Below, one piece after another: positions 11,872 to 23,373 of a stretch of DNA of 64,000 nucleotides. Both the position numbers and the translations under genes were made by a program. The stretch covers positions 87,727,139 to 87,791,138 of the forward strand of contig OY998180.1 in the NCBI GenBank assembly GCA_963921935.1. Reading direction: 5' to 3'. The DNA is from Galeruca laticollis (Eukaryota; Arthropoda; Insecta; Coleoptera; Chrysomelidae). Each line of letters opens with the position of its first letter. Position 1 is the first letter of the stretch. The notes beneath the pieces are model-generated. The model was not told the origin of the DNA, did no database searches, and saw only the letters and a program-made list of their open reading frames with translations.

Positions 11872-12703
11872 AAGGGCATGTGCTATTTATTAATATGGAT
11901 ACCAAGTGACACAATTTTGAGAATTGCTAGAAATTAAGAATGGAAGAAAAATATACATATTTTAAAAACATGCTACCTTTCAAAATTTGTACAATTTATA
12001 TTAACATAATAAAAGGTTTACATGATTATAAATTTTTGTTTGTTTCATGCTAAGAAAATTAAACTGCGGAAAAGTTGCAAATTTACATGGCCATTTAGTC
12101 TGAAAACACAGAACGTCGTGTCACAACTTTGCCTCAATCTAATAAAATTTGTATCAGTTTCAGAGTTTCTGTTGGTTGCTTTCAAATTTTATTTTACATG
12201 TAGGCTCTTTTTTCAACTACATGTGTAAATATATTCAATTTTATCTAGAAACAAATAATATAAACAAAGAGTTTCCAAATTTATTATACAAAGAAATATT
12301 TACTTGTAATACAATGCTTTACATTTAATAGAAAGAGGAAAGGAAGGTACAGTGAGGAATTTCAATTTAAAATAGCAAACGTTTAAAAAACTTACAAAGC
12401 AACTATAACAACTAATGAAAAATTTAAAGCGAAAGATCTGTAATGACAAATAATAATGTATATATTGTGTGGCGATCGATATATACAGTACAAAATCAAA
12501 CATACACTGAACATGTACAAGTTTGCTTGTACCTTGTTTACAAAGATTGATCATATGTGTTGTGGAGATTGGAACTGAAACATTTTTCCTTCATTATACA
12601 AAAAAATAGTTGGTTTATTCTCTTTTTTCCATGACAGATACACATGTGTGATCACCTGAATGGTAAATATTTTTTTTGTTTTTGTATAATACATTATTGG
12701 TAT

Positions 12704-13516
12704 TATTACTTTTCCATCCAACCCATCTAATATGCAAGAAAAGTATAGGTTCACCCAAAAAAAGTTGGAATTTTGGATATTTTTGAGTTGTTTTTATACT
12801 TTTCAGCAAGAACAACACAAAAAAATGGTTTTTAGAAAAGAAAACCTGTCTGTATAACTCGATACAGCCCCCGAAGTGCAACAAGTCACCAATTTTATGA
12901 CTGAATATCGTTCAGGATATCTCACAGATGAACCCTTTTAATTTTCAGCTCACTAGAGCCAGTAGAACGAGTGCTATGGTACTTGAAGTATCACATTTTT
13001 GGAGAAATTTCAGTTTGTTAGCACGATACAGCCACGATACCGTGACCAATTTCATGATTGGATATTATTCATAGCTTTTTATAGGCGAACCTTATTGATT
13101 TTAAGCTCACTAGAGCTAGTACAATGAGTGCCATGGTTCCTGAAGTGCCACATTTTTGGAGAAATTTCAGGTTGTTATCACGATACAGCCTCCAGAGTGT
13201 ATGCAAATGACCAATTTTATGATTGGATATTATTCAAAGCATCTTATAGATGAACCTTATTGATTTTCAGCTCAATAGAGCTAGTACAACTGGTGCTATG
13301 GTACCTGAAGTGCAACATTTTTTGGAGAAATTCCTGGTTCTTAGCACGATACAGCTTCCGGAGTGTACACAAGTGACCAATTTTATAATTGGATATTTTT
13401 CAGAGTGTCTGACAGTTGAACCCTATTAATTTGCACCTCACTAGAGCGAGTATAACGAGTCCTATGCTATTTAGAAGTGCTATTGGCATTTCTACAGTAG
13501 GTAGACAAAATTAGTT
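12704..13516 (+). repeat. X repeat element inside W copy 1 (about 160-bp tandem units)
   Basis: Four imperfect tandem units, each with the order CACGATACAGC, CACCAATTTTATGA, TCACAGATGAACC, GAGTGCTATGG, then ATTTTTGGAGAAATTTC. CACGATACAG recurs at 13022, 13179 and 13345, giving periods of 157 and 166. Flanks resembling the X termini are present (ATTACTTTTCC at the left, ACAAAATTAGTTTT at the right). The same block is at 59406-60060, and inverted at 47591-47979 and 56227-57210. Confidence 0.8.
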
Positions 13517-13639
13517 TTTTAGTCGTCTTTTGTTTTACAATTTTTTTTAATATCAACAACTAAGAATATTACTAAGTCATCCTTTAATAATAATTTGGTT
13601 TCTTATTTTCTTTGATTTTTTTAAATGCCTATATAATCA

Positions 13640-15133
13640 AACAATTTGCAAGGAAATTTCGACTATTGGCTAGACAAAGTTTTAAAATATTTATGGTTCA
13701 AATATTTTCAAAATATAATGTTACCTACTTCATTCATTGATTTTATTCAACAATTACTATTACCTATGCCGCATAGACTAAGGCAAGCTAAAAAGTGGAT
13801 AACCATCCTAATTTCTTATAAAATCTTTGGACAGGTTGTTAAGAGAAAAACAAATACACCTTGTCATTCTCTTGTTAAAACTGTTCTTAAACAGACCTAT
13901 TGTATGACGGAGGTAATGGAGTATGGAATTCTTAAGGAAAAAGTGCCTAAGAGCATTTTGAACAAGTACAAAATGTTGTGGTGGTTGATTCAGGATTGTG
14001 GGTAGATGTTCAACACGGTTTTCTAGGTGCTTCTCCTGATGGTAAATATATTTAACATAACAAATAATAACCATGTGTTATAAATTCTTCTTGCATATTA
14101 AACGACATACATTTATTGATAAAATATTTTAGGGCTTGTAGGTGATGATGCACTATTTGAAATAAAATGCCTCCACTCTGCATCAAAACTGAATTTACAA
14201 ACAAATACAATAAGCGAAATAATTGACCTCATGAAGAACAAAATTTGTCTATAAAAACACAACAATAAAATTCAACTTAAGCGGAATAACAATTACTATT
14301 ATCAGGTATAAACATGATATATTTATTTCAAAGAACAAAAACTCAAAATCATTTTCACATAATATATTTAATCACTTTGATGTATTTATCAACAATAAAT
14401 AAGAATAACATTAAAAAGTAGTTATTTGTGTAATAGGTGCAAAAAGTGCATTTTTGTTGCAACGAAGCATGAAGCTTGTAGCTCGAGACAAAGTCAAGAG
14501 CTACAATCATGCTGAGTGCAACAAACATCCTTTTTGTCTACGATAAAAGGTGACAACTTCTTTGCAGCAGTGCAAAAAAGAAAGTTTTGAGATAGTAGAT
14601 AAAGCAAAAAGGCACTTTCACAGATAAAAATATTATGGGGTCTATTTAAAATGTATAATTTTAGATCCAGGGGCAATTGAATATAACTAATAGGAGCAGA
14701 TGTTACTGTATTGTGTATGTCTGCGATAAATCGATATAATACGATACGATTTATTGACCAGTTTTAAATACAAAAGCATTTGTGTAGTCCTAATACTAAA
14801 TTACTAAGTAGTTATCAAATTTCCTAAATCAGATAATAGAATAGAAATAAAGTTAAACCAATATTTTCATCAAATTAGATTTCTGAAGTAACATATATGT
14901 AATAGATCTGTATATAGAAGAAATTGAGATAGATAGAAAAATATGGGCCGAAAAAATGCTTCCAAAACTTAAGCAATTCTATACAGAATGTATAGCCCCT
15001 GAAATAATCAGAAATCAAATAGGAAAAGGGCAGAAATGTATTGCCCTCCTTATATCAAGCAAGCAATATCAGAATATAAGAAAAAGAAAAGTCTGGCAAG
15101 ACAGAATCTAGATGTGGACGCTAATACCACTCC
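13640..15133 (+). pseudogene. YqaJ-type exonuclease/recombinase gene of W, intron-containing
   Basis: YqaJ proteins are lambda-exonuclease-fold nucleases. Seen in order: RKTNTPCHSLVKTVL, then TEVMEYGILKEKV, then after a frame change VDSGLWVDVQHGFLGASPDG. This is followed by a 91-bp GT-AG intron (14042-14132), then GLVGDDALFEIKCLHSA. The Asp of SPDG and the ExK of FEIKC are the expected metal-binding residues. Later pieces include CKKCIFVATKHEA (about 14440) and DRKIWAEKMLPKLKQFYTEC (about 14930), the usual C-terminal block. The tail SEYKKKKSLARQNLDVDAN ends at a donor CC/GTAAGTA (15133/15134). Several frameshifts make it a pseudogene. The region is deleted from W copy 2. Confidence 0.75.
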
Positions 15134-16004
15134 GTAAGTAAAAAGAATAATAAAACTTATTTACAAAAAATCTAATTTCTTTTCATTTTCAGAACTGACA
15201 ATTTCACTAATATGAAACCTGCTGCAACTGCCCCTCAGCTCCATTAATCTTTAATAAAACAGAGTTTCCTGATACTATTCCGTAAGTACAAACACTAACA
15301 AGACTCATTTACAAAAATCAAATTTCTATTAATTTTCTGAACTGACAATTTCATTAAAACGGAACCTGATGTAACAGCCCGCACAGGTCCAAATAATTTT
15401 CATATAGCAGTTTTCGCTACAACTATACTGTAAGTAAAAAAATGGCAAAACCTACTTAGGAGAAGCATCTAATTTTCTTATTACATTCACAGTTCTGATT
15501 ATGTAACTAAAACTAAGTCCGATGTAACTGCCCTGCAGGTCCATTAATATTTCATAAAACAGAGTTTCCAGATATCATTCCGTAAGTAAAAACACTAACA
15601 AGATTTATTGACAAAAATCAAATTTCTATTCATTTTCATAACTGACAATTTCATGAAAATGGAACCTGATGCACAGGTCCAAATAATTTTCAAATAGCAG
15701 TTTTCGCTACAACTATACTGTAAGTAAAAATATGACAAAACCTACTTAGAAGAAGCATCTAATTTTCATATTACATTTACAGTACTGATTATGTAACTAA
15801 AACTAAGTCCGATTTAACTGCCCTGCAGGTCCATTAATATTTCATAAAACAGAGTTTCCAGATACCATACGTAAGTAAAAACACTAACAAAATTTATTTA
15901 CAAAAATCAAATTTCTATTAATTTTCATAACTGACAATTTCACTAAAACGGAACCTGATGTAACTGCCCGCACAGGTCCAAATACTTTCCATATAGCAGC
16001 CTCG
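15134..16004 (+). repeat. Tandem array of exon cassettes downstream of YqaJ
   Basis: Alternating cassettes A and B, each an exon with splice-site-like borders and a short intron, repeat about every 150 bp (A+B about 300 bp). A exons start near 15193, 15493 and 15783; B exons near 15340, 15644 and 15939. B exons are 90 nt (15340-15429) and read TDNFIKTEPDVTARTGPNNF. A exons are 89 nt (15193-15281) and align with B except for one missing base after ACTGCC. All donors are GTAAGT-like and phase 2. Some B acceptors are mutated (CTG at 15339, CAT near 15643). The last B exon is broken by the errantivirus at 16004/16005. Confidence 0.8.
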
Positions 16005-16211
16005 AATTAACTGCTTCAAGCATTAAATTCTATTTTTAAAAACTTTATTTTCGAGTTACAAATATATTCTCTAACAATTATTACGTTTACTTCAAATCCA
16101 AATTAACAACAACAACAAAAAACTCTTTACAACTGTTTTTATGTCCTCGGTTCCGCACTCTGCTGACTTGGCGTTTACCCTGCGTTGTCATCAGGATGCG
16201 TTGAGGTAATT
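16005..16211 (-). repeat. Errantivirus 3' LTR
   Basis: 207 bp, AATTAACTGCTTC to GAGGTAATT on the plus strand. It differs from the other LTR at three positions that I can see (C/T in GCTTCAAGC, C/T in CAAATCCAAATT, C/A in TTTACCCTGCG). On the minus strand the tract GGGGGGAGG precedes it. Confidence 0.93.
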
Positions 16212-16220
16212 CCTCCCCCC
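16212..16220 (-). promoter_or_regulatory. Polypurine tract
   Basis: The minus strand reads GGGGGGAGG immediately before the LTR start AATTACC. This is the expected plus-strand DNA primer of a retroelement. Confidence 0.75.
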
Positions 16221-16231
16221 GAAGCTCCAAC

Positions 16232-17965
16232 TCATGAGGGTAGACGAGGGAGTTGGACTACTGGAACTTGTGTACTTGAACTGGAATCTGGATTATCCCT
16301 TGGGCGGAATTTCTTGTAGATTTTAGTGGCTATTACTCCAATTATCAGGGTATACAATAATATTGTCCAAACACTAGGAGTATATGAAATTTCGTTGTTG
16401 AACTGAGTTTGTTCTAGTGACAGATGACGTATAGCTTCTGAGTAGTGTTCAAGGCTTATATCTTCTAAGTTTATTTCTGATGTTAATGTTGGTAACGTAT
16501 CATTCTCCAAACTTATTTCTGGGAATAATGTTGGTTGTCCTTGAATAACACTTTCTTTGTTTATTATGGTTTCTATATCAGTTTTGATTTTACATCCTAA
16601 GGGAACTTCCATAATATAAGTACCCTTGAGTTATTTTACTTCATGCTGATCTTGACAGTCAAACGTAATACTCTTTTTTCCTGGGATTATAGCTAACCAA
16701 TTATTTGTATCTCCTAGATGGTGGAACCTTGATTCTGTGAGGGTGATGAGGAATTGTTTGCATTCTGACGCGTCTGCTGCGTTGAAAATCTTCACTTCAC
16801 AAGGTGGATGCGATTGTATTTCCTTGGGCGACTGATTCTCGCATAAGTAGTATTGAGGCAAAACTTCGGTGCATAGGTCATTACGAAGGATGTAGTGCAA
16901 TTTATTTTTTATCAAGTAATTATTTTCGGTAATTATAACCTTGAACTGACTCTTGTATGGAATCGGAGTCGAATACAAACGGTATATTTCAAAACTATCT
17001 ATGTACATTATTGGTAAATGAAGGATATAAACTATTTTATTATTATAAATGTAACACTGAATTTTCATGATACTTTCATATCGTGGAATGTTTTCCAAAG
17101 AAACATCAAATGGTAGCTGTGAACTTGGTATTTGTTTTCCTATCGCTTTTAGTTCTGTATACAAATCTGTAGATTTAATTATACTGGGATGCATTACTTT
17201 TATTTTTGCAAAGGTTAAAGAAGTCTCTATATCTTGAAGTGTGGAATGAATAATTTCGAACATATTTATAATTTGATTAATAATATCTTTAATGGAAATC
17301 AAGTTCTCTCTATCATCTACGGAGTTAACCATTTTGATAATTTCATATATTTTTGATTCTAATAGTTTCTCATTATGTTTAATTTTCTCAATTGTCTGGT
17401 TAAAATGTGTGATAGTGTTGATTGAGAGTGAAATTTGAGATTTTAATGTCGAGGCAATCCTCTCTTGATTTTTTTGTAAATTATTAATTAAATTTTCATA
17501 TCTTTCACCATCTTCTGCATCTATATTACCTGATATTGATTTGAAGATTGAACCTAAGCCATTAATTAGACCCCTTCTTACTCGTTTTTTATGTGGTAGT
17601 ATATTTAAAATTTTATATTCCACCTTTTCTTCAATATATTCTAATACTTTCATATCGTTTGAAACGTCCCAAGAATAGTTTTTGTTTGTGCATACTACTT
17701 TTATTATATATCGTGATTTTCGCTGTAGTTTTTCAATTTCCGAGATAATTGAGGTTAAATCGTAATAATGTATCATCTTATAGGAATATTCTTCTATTCT
17801 AGCGGTTCCTAACCTAAGTGGTATTAATCCTAAATTATTGTCCAATGGGTTTATCTTTATTTGTTCCGGAAGCCCGAGCGTAATAGGAAACCTGTAAAAA
17901 TTTTTAAAATAAGTATGTTTTCTTTCGCGGTCTCTTGAGATTGTCCATATGGACCTTCTCACCAC
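16232..17965 (-). pseudogene. env: Errantivirus env (fusion glycoprotein), one premature stop
   Basis: A type I membrane fusion protein of the insect errantivirus class, related to baculovirus F. The minus ORF 17965-16631 contains a furin-type site KKRVRR (about 17571-17586), followed directly by a fusion-peptide-like segment beginning GLINGLGSIFKSISG. A long heptad-rich region comes next. TAA at 16631-16633 interrupts it. The same frame continues to 16232 with a transmembrane stretch, SVWTILLYTLIIGVIATKIY, and a basic tail. The ORF overlaps the end of pol by about 62 nt. An acceptor-like site (TTTTTACAG, AG ending at 17892) inside the 5' part suggests a spliced env mRNA. Confidence 0.85.
17892..17900 (-). 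promoter_or_regulatory. Candidate env splice acceptor
   Basis: The minus strand reads a T-rich tract then TTTTTACAG/GTTTCC, with the exon starting at 17891. Gypsy-type errantiviruses make env from a spliced subgenomic RNA, and this is the strongest acceptor near the pol/env overlap. It is inferred only. Confidence 0.45.
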
Positions 17966-20900
17966 GATCTGTACTCACTGTTTTTCTTTGTTCATTTATA
18001 TCAATTATTTCTGTTGATTTCGAAAATTTATTCGCAGTTTTAGGTCGCCGATTATCTTTTATGTAAGTTTTATCACCGATTTTAAAAGTATCTGGTGTGT
18101 CTCTATTCTGATTAATTTTTTGAATTACGTTTTGCTTTTGTCTGGCCAAAGCTTCATTAATTTTAGAATACAATTCGCGAGTTATTTCTTTATGTTCGTT
18201 TATAAAATTACTTTTAAAATCATATCCATATTTAAATCAAATGGATTTTCGGCATCTAAATGACCGTTAATTATGTCTATGGGTTTGAATTTGGTTGATG
18301 AGTGTATGGTGTGATTATATGCTAAAATAACATATTTCATTTTAACTTGTATAGATGTTTTCAAAAACCCTCTGGTATTAAGTAATCTGACATGTTCGTT
18401 AAATGTGGAATGAACTCTTTCTACAGGCGAATTAGATTGGGGGTGATTTGGGGAACAAAAATGGATTTTTATCTTATGTAGAGCTAACAATTCAGAGATT
18501 ACCGAGTTTTTGAATTCTGTACCGTTATCCGTAATTATCTGTTTAGGGGCACCATGATGAGAGAAGAAGGTCACCAGGTGATTCGTTATATCTGTTGAAT
18601 TTACTGAATTTAGATGATAAGCTTGAGCATACTTAGAAAATGTGTCGATTATAGAGAGAAATTTAGCTTTTTCTATTGTATATGTATCCATATGAATTAT
18701 TTCGAATGGTTTATTTGCTGTGGGTGTAATATTCATTTGCATTTTAATAGGGTTCCTTTCATATTTGCATTGTTGGCAAATTTCACAATTATTTATATAA
18801 GTTTGAATAGATTGTTTTAAATTCGGCCAATAATAAATCTTTTTGATTCTATTAAGTGTTTCGTCGATTCCCCTATGGTTGCTTTTTGATTCGTGATAGG
18901 TTTGTATTATTTCGGCTATTTCGGCTTTACTAGTTACATCTATTAACCTTTCTGTACATCTACGAAATTTTAATGACGGCCACTTAAAAATTTTTCTTAC
19001 AACTTCGCAGAACGGTTCAAACATTTCAGTTTTTACAAAATAGAAGTAATATGATACTCCGGGGGCTTTTATGAAATTAATTATATCGTTTTCGAAATTA
19101 TTGTCTGAAATTTGTAACGTTATTCTCTGCTTATTTTCAAATAATTTCGTAATTATTGGTTTTGATGGTGAATGATAAACAGATTGTATAATTATTTGGT
19201 TTTGACCATGATTAACAGGTGTTTCGCTGGTAGGAATGCCAACTACAGGATTTTCCTCCGCATTTGAGTGAATAGTTTGTCCTTCGTTTTCTTGTTCTAT
19301 GTCAGACTCTGGGTGAACTATGAGTGAAATATTGTTCAGGTCCAGACTAGGAGATTTTGACGTGGTAACAGTTATCGGTTTAAAAATATCTTCAATATCC
19401 GGTGTAATTAATTCGTCTCTGTTATTTTCAACTTCTTCTGTGATTATATCTATTTCGTCCCAAATGTCCCTTTGTGTTTCTTTTGCGTGAATTTCAATTC
19501 GGCTCAGATTGTCGGCATGAGCTATTAATGATCCCTTCCGATAAATTATAGTATAGTCGTATTCTTCAAGTTTAATTCTCCACCTTAAGAGTTTTGAATT
19601 GGGATCTTTTAACGAAAACAACCATTGTAATGGTTTGTGGTCAGTTATTATGAAAAATTTACGTCCATATAAATATGGCCTGAAATATTTAGTAGCTCAA
19701 ACAATACACAACAATTCTCTTCCAATCGTAGAGTAATTCCTTTCAGAATCATTTAACGTTCTCGATGCATATGCGACCAGTAAGTCTTTACCGATTTGTC
19801 CCTGTGATAGGACAGCTCCCAATGTTACATTACTGGCGTCGGTTGTTAAATTGAACGGTTTTGAGAAATCAGGGTATTGTAATATAGGCTCGTTCGTCAG
19901 TAACTGTTTACAAGTTTCAAAACTATTTAAGAATTCTGCATTATGCTCAATTTTTGCACCCTTTTTTAGACACTGAGTCAATGGTTTAGTTATTTTTGCG
20001 AAATTATTTATAAATCGTCTATAATAACCCACTAAACCAAGAAATCCTTTTATTTGTTTTGTAGTTTTTGGTAACGGGTATTCTTTTATTGCCTTAATTT
20101 TGTCCGGGTTAGGTCGAACACCTTCCGGAGTTACGACGTGTCCAAGATAGGCCATTTCCTCACTCAAAAGTTCAGATTTGTTTAGTTGTATTTTAAAGTT
20201 GGCTTCTCTCAATCTTTCAAATACGGCCTTGAGTCTTTCTAGATGTTCTTGAAGTGACGTGGAAAAAATTATAATGTCATCAAGGTAGACTAGACATTTC
20301 TCATTTTGGATGCCCCTTAGTATGTTATCCATGATGCGTTGAAACGTTGATGGACCGTTTTTTAGACCGAAAGGAAGTCTCAGGAATTCCCAATGTCCTT
20401 GTTCTGTACTAAACGCCGTCTTTTCTATGTCAGCTTCATTCATTTCAATTTGGTGATATCCGCTGGCCAAATCGAGAGTAGTAAAATACTGGCATTTGCC
20501 GAGTTTATCTAATAAATCAGTTATATTTGGGAGAGGGTATTTATCGTCTATCGTCTTTTCGTTTAACTTACGATAGCCGATCACAACGCGGAATTTTTGT
20601 TTGCCTGATGCATCCTTTCGCTTCGGTACCATCCAGATATTACTCGACCATGGGCTATTGCTCGGTTTGATTATATTTTGATTGAGCATACTCTGAATTT
20701 GATTTTTTACTTCTTGTCTATAGATAAATGGATAACGATATGATTTTGAATAAATTGGCACCTCGTCCGTAGTTTTAATACAATGTTTAATTTTACTTGC
20801 AAAACTTAAAGGCTCATTCTCTCTATAAAAAATATCTGAATATTTATAACATAAATTTAAAATTGCATCCTTTTCTTCTTTATTCAGATGGTCGGTCCGA

Positions 20901-21658
20901 ATCTGAGATAAATCCAACTCGCATTTATCCGAGTCATCAAAATTATGCATGTTGAAGTCTGAGATATTGTCGACATCAAATTTTTCTACTGTCAACGATT
21001 CCGAGAAATCAAGTGTTAAGGGGCTTGTAGTGTTGTTTATTATTGTTGTAATAGCAAGGCCATTACGAGCAACCGTCAGGCATTCTGGAATTTCGCAGTT
21101 TTTTATCTTTTGATAAGGAATTACAATCTCTCCGTTTTTTATTGTAGTTTTTACTTGAACTACTTTCTCTGTACGAGGTTCTATATTAATTACATGTGTA
21201 TTAGTCGTGTTACTAATTTTTTGAAATTCAAGCTTTATTTTTGCATGAGGTGTAATTAGACATGCATTATTAAAATCTATTGAAGCTTTCAGTAATTTGA
21301 GATTATCTAATCCTATCAAACCATCAAAAATATTATGAAACTTAAATAAATAAAATTTTAATAAGTGTTTATTTGTCAAGCGAAAAATTTCTGACGCTGG
21401 TATTTCTACACTATGTTTATGAGATCATTTTTGGAATACAGTGGATACAATAAATGGGTTATATTTAATTAATTTTGAAAATAATTTCCGAGCAATATTT
21501 GGATCTAAAAATGATTTTGTCGACCCAGAATCGACAAGAAGTTTAATGTTATATTCCGGAAAAGTTATATATGCTAATTCATTACAATCTACGTTATTTA
21601 ACAAAATAGTAAGAGGTGTCAAATCTCCGGCATTGGATCGCAGGTGATATGAAAATTT
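17904..21658 (-). pseudogene. pol: Errantivirus pol (protease, RT, RNase H, integrase)
   Basis: Order on the minus strand: aspartic protease with LLVDSGSTKSFLDP (21425-21622, ending in TGA); reverse transcriptase with FTTLDLASGYHQIEM and catalytic LVYLDDIIIFS, then RNase H with LTTDASNVTLGAVLSQG (21379-19697, ending in TGA at 19697-19699). Then the rest of RNase H and an integrase with an H/C zinc domain and the D, D, E triad (HMDTY; ITDNGTEF; SPVERVHSTF) to 18200. A frameshift near 18200-18215 moves the integrase C-terminus to 18173-17904. The two internal stops lie in the same frame as the flanking protein. Pol is reached from gag by an apparent -1 shift. Confidence 0.92.
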
Positions 21659-22887
21659 TCAATTGTTTCAAGATTTTCTTCATGAGTTCTTTCATTAATT
21701 TCACTTTCCTCGCAAAAGTTTCTATTAGTATTTTCTATTTCAGTATTATATAATTCTTCGGCTATATAGTTTTGTTGCGGTCTATAGTTAGAATGGTTAG
21801 GCTGTGCCAAATTATTACTTCTATTTTGATTATTAAAAGATTGATTGTTATTATTATAATTATTATTTATTCTTCCAGTATACCTTGTTGATGATGACAT
21901 TGGTGTCGGTTTTGGAAATGTTCTATTTGGATTTGGTTTGAAAACATTTTCTACTGATGTATTTCGGAAAGTTCGTGCATTAGAGGAAACATTTTGGCTC
22001 GGATCATTTTGTCTAAATTGAATTGGACCTGTTGGGAATTGATTATTGTTTCTATTAAAATTCTGATTTGAAAAGAAATTTCTATTTTGTGATAAATACT
22101 GAGGGTTATTGAAATTACGATTTGGAACATTTTGTTGAAATGATCTGTTTGTTGAGTTATTTGGTTTAAATTGATTTTTATTTGTTGAATTTTGAAAATA
22201 GTGAGTATTTTCTTCCTCAGTCACAAATTGTAATGCTACAGCCAAATTTTCAGGACGCATACATCGAATTGTAGTGCCTAAAGGTTCCCTTAGTCCACAA
22301 AGAAATGTTTTGAGTGCTAGATCATTGTATAATTTTTTCTTTAAATCCCTTGAAGCTTGTATATTTTCGTGAATTTCTACATAACTGCATAATAAATTTA
22401 GTATATTTAAAATTCTATCATAGAAATTTTGGGCTTTTTCATTAGGCATTTGCCTCATTACTACCAAGTCTCTATTCAAACAAGTCTCATCCCGTTGATC
22501 TGCAAAACTTCGTCCTAAGACAGATTTCAACTGATCCCAAGTATCGACATTTTGAATATTAACTACAGTTCTTGCACTACCTACTAATTTACTTATTATA
22601 GACTACAGCAAGTATACATTATGAAAATTATTTTGGTTTACCCTATCATAAAAATTGGTAATAAGACTATCACAAACTGATAAAAATTGATTTAAGTCAT
22701 TCGGATTTCCATCTAATTGTGGAATACATTTCAAATATTCAGATTTAAAATTTTCTGCCATTATATTATTACTTTGGTTGTTGTTAGTAGTATTTGAGTT
22801 TGTATTCGTCACCGAAGAGTCAATTAAAGAGTTCTCAATAGACAAATTTTGTAAACTTTTTGTTAAAATTTCAAGTACATCAGACAT
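21619..22887 (-). pseudogene. gag: Errantivirus gag, one premature stop
   Basis: The gag polyprotein forms the particle. The likely start is the ATG at 22885-22887 (MSDVLEILTKSL). The capsid-like part includes LDGNPNDLNQFLSVCDSLI and is cut by TAG at 22603-22605. The same frame continues through RSFADQRDE and LRCM-type capsid sequence into an Asn/Arg/Gln-rich nucleocapsid-like tail with no CCHC knuckle, ending at 21619. The absence of CCHC is usual for some errantivirus gags. Confidence 0.88.
21652..21658 (-). promoter_or_regulatory. Candidate gag-pol -1 frameshift site AAATTTT
   Basis: In gag frame the minus strand reads GA A-AAT-TTT-C, an X-XXY-YYZ heptamer 31 nt before the gag stop (21619-21621). 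A -1 slip there enters the protease frame, which is open through the gag stop into GDLTPLTILLNN. No obvious pseudoknot was worked out. Confidence 0.5.
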
Positions 22888-22894
22888 AAATTGC

Positions 22895-22900
22895 ACTTAC
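22895..22900 (-). promoter_or_regulatory. Candidate 5' splice donor GTAAGT
   Basis: The minus strand reads TTTACT/GTAAGTGC about 8 nt upstream of the gag ATG. With the acceptor at 17892 it would remove gag-pol to give an env message. It is inferred from sequence and from gypsy-type biology. Confidence 0.4.
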
Positions 22901-23146
22901 AGTAAATAAATGACTCTCAGCATTCCAATTATGAGGTAGAGGTCCGGTTCAGCAATCTTGTCTTCTCCGAAACACTGGTCCCTCGCAGAAGTGGACGATA
23001 TGATTCCAATTCTCAAACTTCTTCACTTAAAGCTCACTTTTTAACGTATCCGTCGGCGTCACCACTACTGACAGTTCATACGGTTCGATATCGGGCTAAT
23101 CGTCGACACGAAATTGGTTTGTTCGATACAAATCAATCCCACGATA

Positions 23147-23162
23147 TCCTACTGACTGCGCC
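23147..23162 (-). other. Primer binding site
   Basis: Immediately after the 5' LTR the minus strand reads GGCGCAGTCAGTAGGA. The same sequence follows the LTR of the errantivirus at 48228. Similar sites in Drosophila 17.6/297-type elements are, as I recall, assigned to tRNA-Ser; the tRNA was not verified here. Confidence 0.8.
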
Positions 23163-23369
23163 AATTAACTGCTTTAAGCATTAAATTCTATTTTTAAAAA
23201 CTTTATTTTCGAGTTACAAATATATTCTCTAACAATTATTACGTTTACTTCAAATTCAAATTAACAACAACAACAAAAAACTCTTTACAACTGTTTTTAT
23301 GTCCTCGGTTCCGCACTCTGCTGACTTGGCGTTTACACTGCGTTGTCATCAGGATGCGTTGAGGTAATT
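23163..23369 (-). repeat. Errantivirus 5' LTR
   Basis: A 207-bp copy of the LTR at 16005-16211, with three differences. CTCT follows it, then the W sequence CTATATCTATT resumes. Confidence 0.93.
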
Positions 23370-23373
23370 CTCT

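Larger units (their letters stand above)
16005..23369 (-). mobile_element. Errantivirus (Ty3/gypsy with env), near-complete, 7365 bp
   Basis: Two 207-bp LTRs flank gag, pol and env on the minus strand. I count three mismatches between the LTRs, so the insertion is young. It lies in W: the uninterrupted site exists in W copy 2 (CAGCCTCGCTATATC near 61342). Flanks are CTCG (16001-16004) and CTCT (23370-23373), an imperfect 4-bp duplication of the size expected for errantiviruses. The LTR ends are AATTAACT...GGTAATT, not TG...CA. Despite the young LTRs, gag has one premature stop, pol two plus a frameshift, and env one. Confidence 0.92.

Noticed and set aside
14494..14676. Minus ORF within W
   Set aside because: Shadow of YqaJ-region sequence on the opposite strand; no motif.
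18614..18820. Plus ORF inside errantivirus integrase
   Set aside because: Antisense shadow of the integrase frame.
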